Shown piece after piece: positions 38,895-39,234 of a stretch of 39,234 bases of DNA. The position numbers and the translations under genes are program-made. The stretch covers positions 1 to 39,234 of the forward strand of contig CADCSY010000127.1 of assembly GCA_902805555.1 (NCBI GenBank), given 5' to 3'. Source of the DNA: an uncultured Acidimicrobiales bacterium. Its GTDB lineage: Bacteria; Actinomycetota; Acidimicrobiia; Acidimicrobiales; CADCSY01. The notes beneath the pieces were generated by a model. The model saw only the letters and a list, made by a program, of their open reading frames with translations. It was not told where the DNA came from and searched no databases. Position 1 is the first letter of the stretch; the number at the start of each line of letters is the position of its first letter.

Positions 38895-39234
38895 TGGAGG
38901 CGGCGGTGCTGGCTGACCGCATGGCGCGGGTCCGGGCGGCGATGACGGACGGGGGCGTCGACGTCCTGCTGCTGAGCCTCGGGGCCGACCTGCCCTGGCT
39001 CACCGGGTACGAGGCGATGCCGCTCGAGCGGCTGACGATGCTCGTCCTCCCGAGGGAGGGCGAGGCGACCCTCGTCGTCCCCCGCCTCGAGGCGCCGCGG
39101 GTGGAGCACCACGCAGAGGTGTTCACCCTGCGCCCGTGGGAGGAGACCGAGAGCCCGGTGGGCATCGTCGCCGGCCTCACCCGCCGCACCGGTGTCGCTG
39201 GCATCGGGGACCGCACCTGGGCGCAGTTCCTCGT
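38894..39234 (+). CDS. M24-family (X-Pro) peptidase, N-terminal part, cut by window end
   Basis: The visible 113 residues are a creatinase/prolidase N-terminal domain: RMARVRAAMTDGGVDVLLLS, then WLTGYEAMPLERLTMLVLP, then EGEATLVVPRLEAPRV. M24 enzymes with this domain cleave Xaa-Pro bonds using two metal ions held by the C-terminal pita-bread domain, which lies beyond the window. ATG at 38894 has no clear ribosome-binding site and overlaps the upstream 28-codon ORF. Confidence 0.8.
   Translation, partial: MEAAVLADRMARVRAAMTDGGVDVLLLSLGADLPWLTGYEAMPLERLTMLVLPREGEATLVVPRLEAPRVEHHAEVFTLRPWEETESPVGIVAGLTRRTGVAGIGDRTWAQFL

Noticed and set aside
1-39234. tRNA or rRNA genes, CRISPR arrays, insertion sequences, prophage or defence genes
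   Set aside because: None recognised on either strand; the repeats present are the short ones listed, without regular spacers or transposase genes.

Overview
The window is GC-rich throughout (I judge about 70% or more by eye), with genes packed end to end and many GTG starts. It comes from an actinobacterium. Decaprenyl-phosphoryl-arabinose synthesis genes, PIG-V and AftB type membrane glycosyltransferases and frequent leaderless promoters point to Actinomycetota. I infer a lineage outside Mycobacteriales, perhaps Acidimicrobiia, but no marker here fixes the taxon.

Bases 1-18,770 are an accessory surface-glycan island. It begins with a truncated RTX-repeat lipoprotein (minus). A six-gene minus-strand operon follows (8008 down to 1084): three GT2 glycosyltransferases, a FemAB/GNAT-like acyltransferase, a methyltransferase and a DegT-type sugar aminotransferase, every junction overlapping by 4 bp. 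Diverging from it are a GT61 gene broken by a 25-bp tandem duplication and a GT14 gene. A three-part 822-aa glycosyltransferase lies on the minus strand (12811 to 10343). A second fully overlapping six-gene operon runs on the plus strand (13135-18766): NodS-like methyltransferase, ChbG/YdjC deacetylase, three tandem paralogous GT-B-like proteins and an APH-like kinase. The 822-aa protein carries a fourth copy of that paralogous domain. This operon is the best candidate for an undescribed glycan pathway.

Bases 18,850-26,940 hold housekeeping and small genes: a DUF427 protein, a CxxC zinc-ribbon-like protein, a PAS-PAS-GGDEF-EAL c-di-GMP enzyme, a minus-strand set (TIGR01777 epimerase, FAD amine oxidase, SRPBCC protein), argS and a small membrane protein.

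Bases 27,000-33,200 encode arabinan precursor and transfer functions: a 30-codon membrane micropeptide coupled to UbiA (DPPR synthase), then DprE1, DprE2, a PIG-V-type mannosyltransferase and, convergently, AftB. DprE1 has Ala where the M. tuberculosis enzyme has Cys387, the benzothiazinone target.

Bases 33,280-38,590 hold a small lipoprotein and a 2-oxoacid dehydrogenase/lipoylation block: lpd, the E2 acyltransferase, and one continuous ORF fusing LipB to LipA. Two 55-bp hairpin repeats follow, then the start of an M24 (X-Pro) peptidase that runs off the window.

Starts were chosen from overlaps, ribosome-binding sites and -10-like hexamers. Several genes (argS, the micropeptide before ubiA, dprE2, aftB, the SRPBCC gene) look leaderless, with a TAnnnT hexamer 6-8 nt before the start codon. 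All functional calls rest on motif recognition by eye; no database search was possible.
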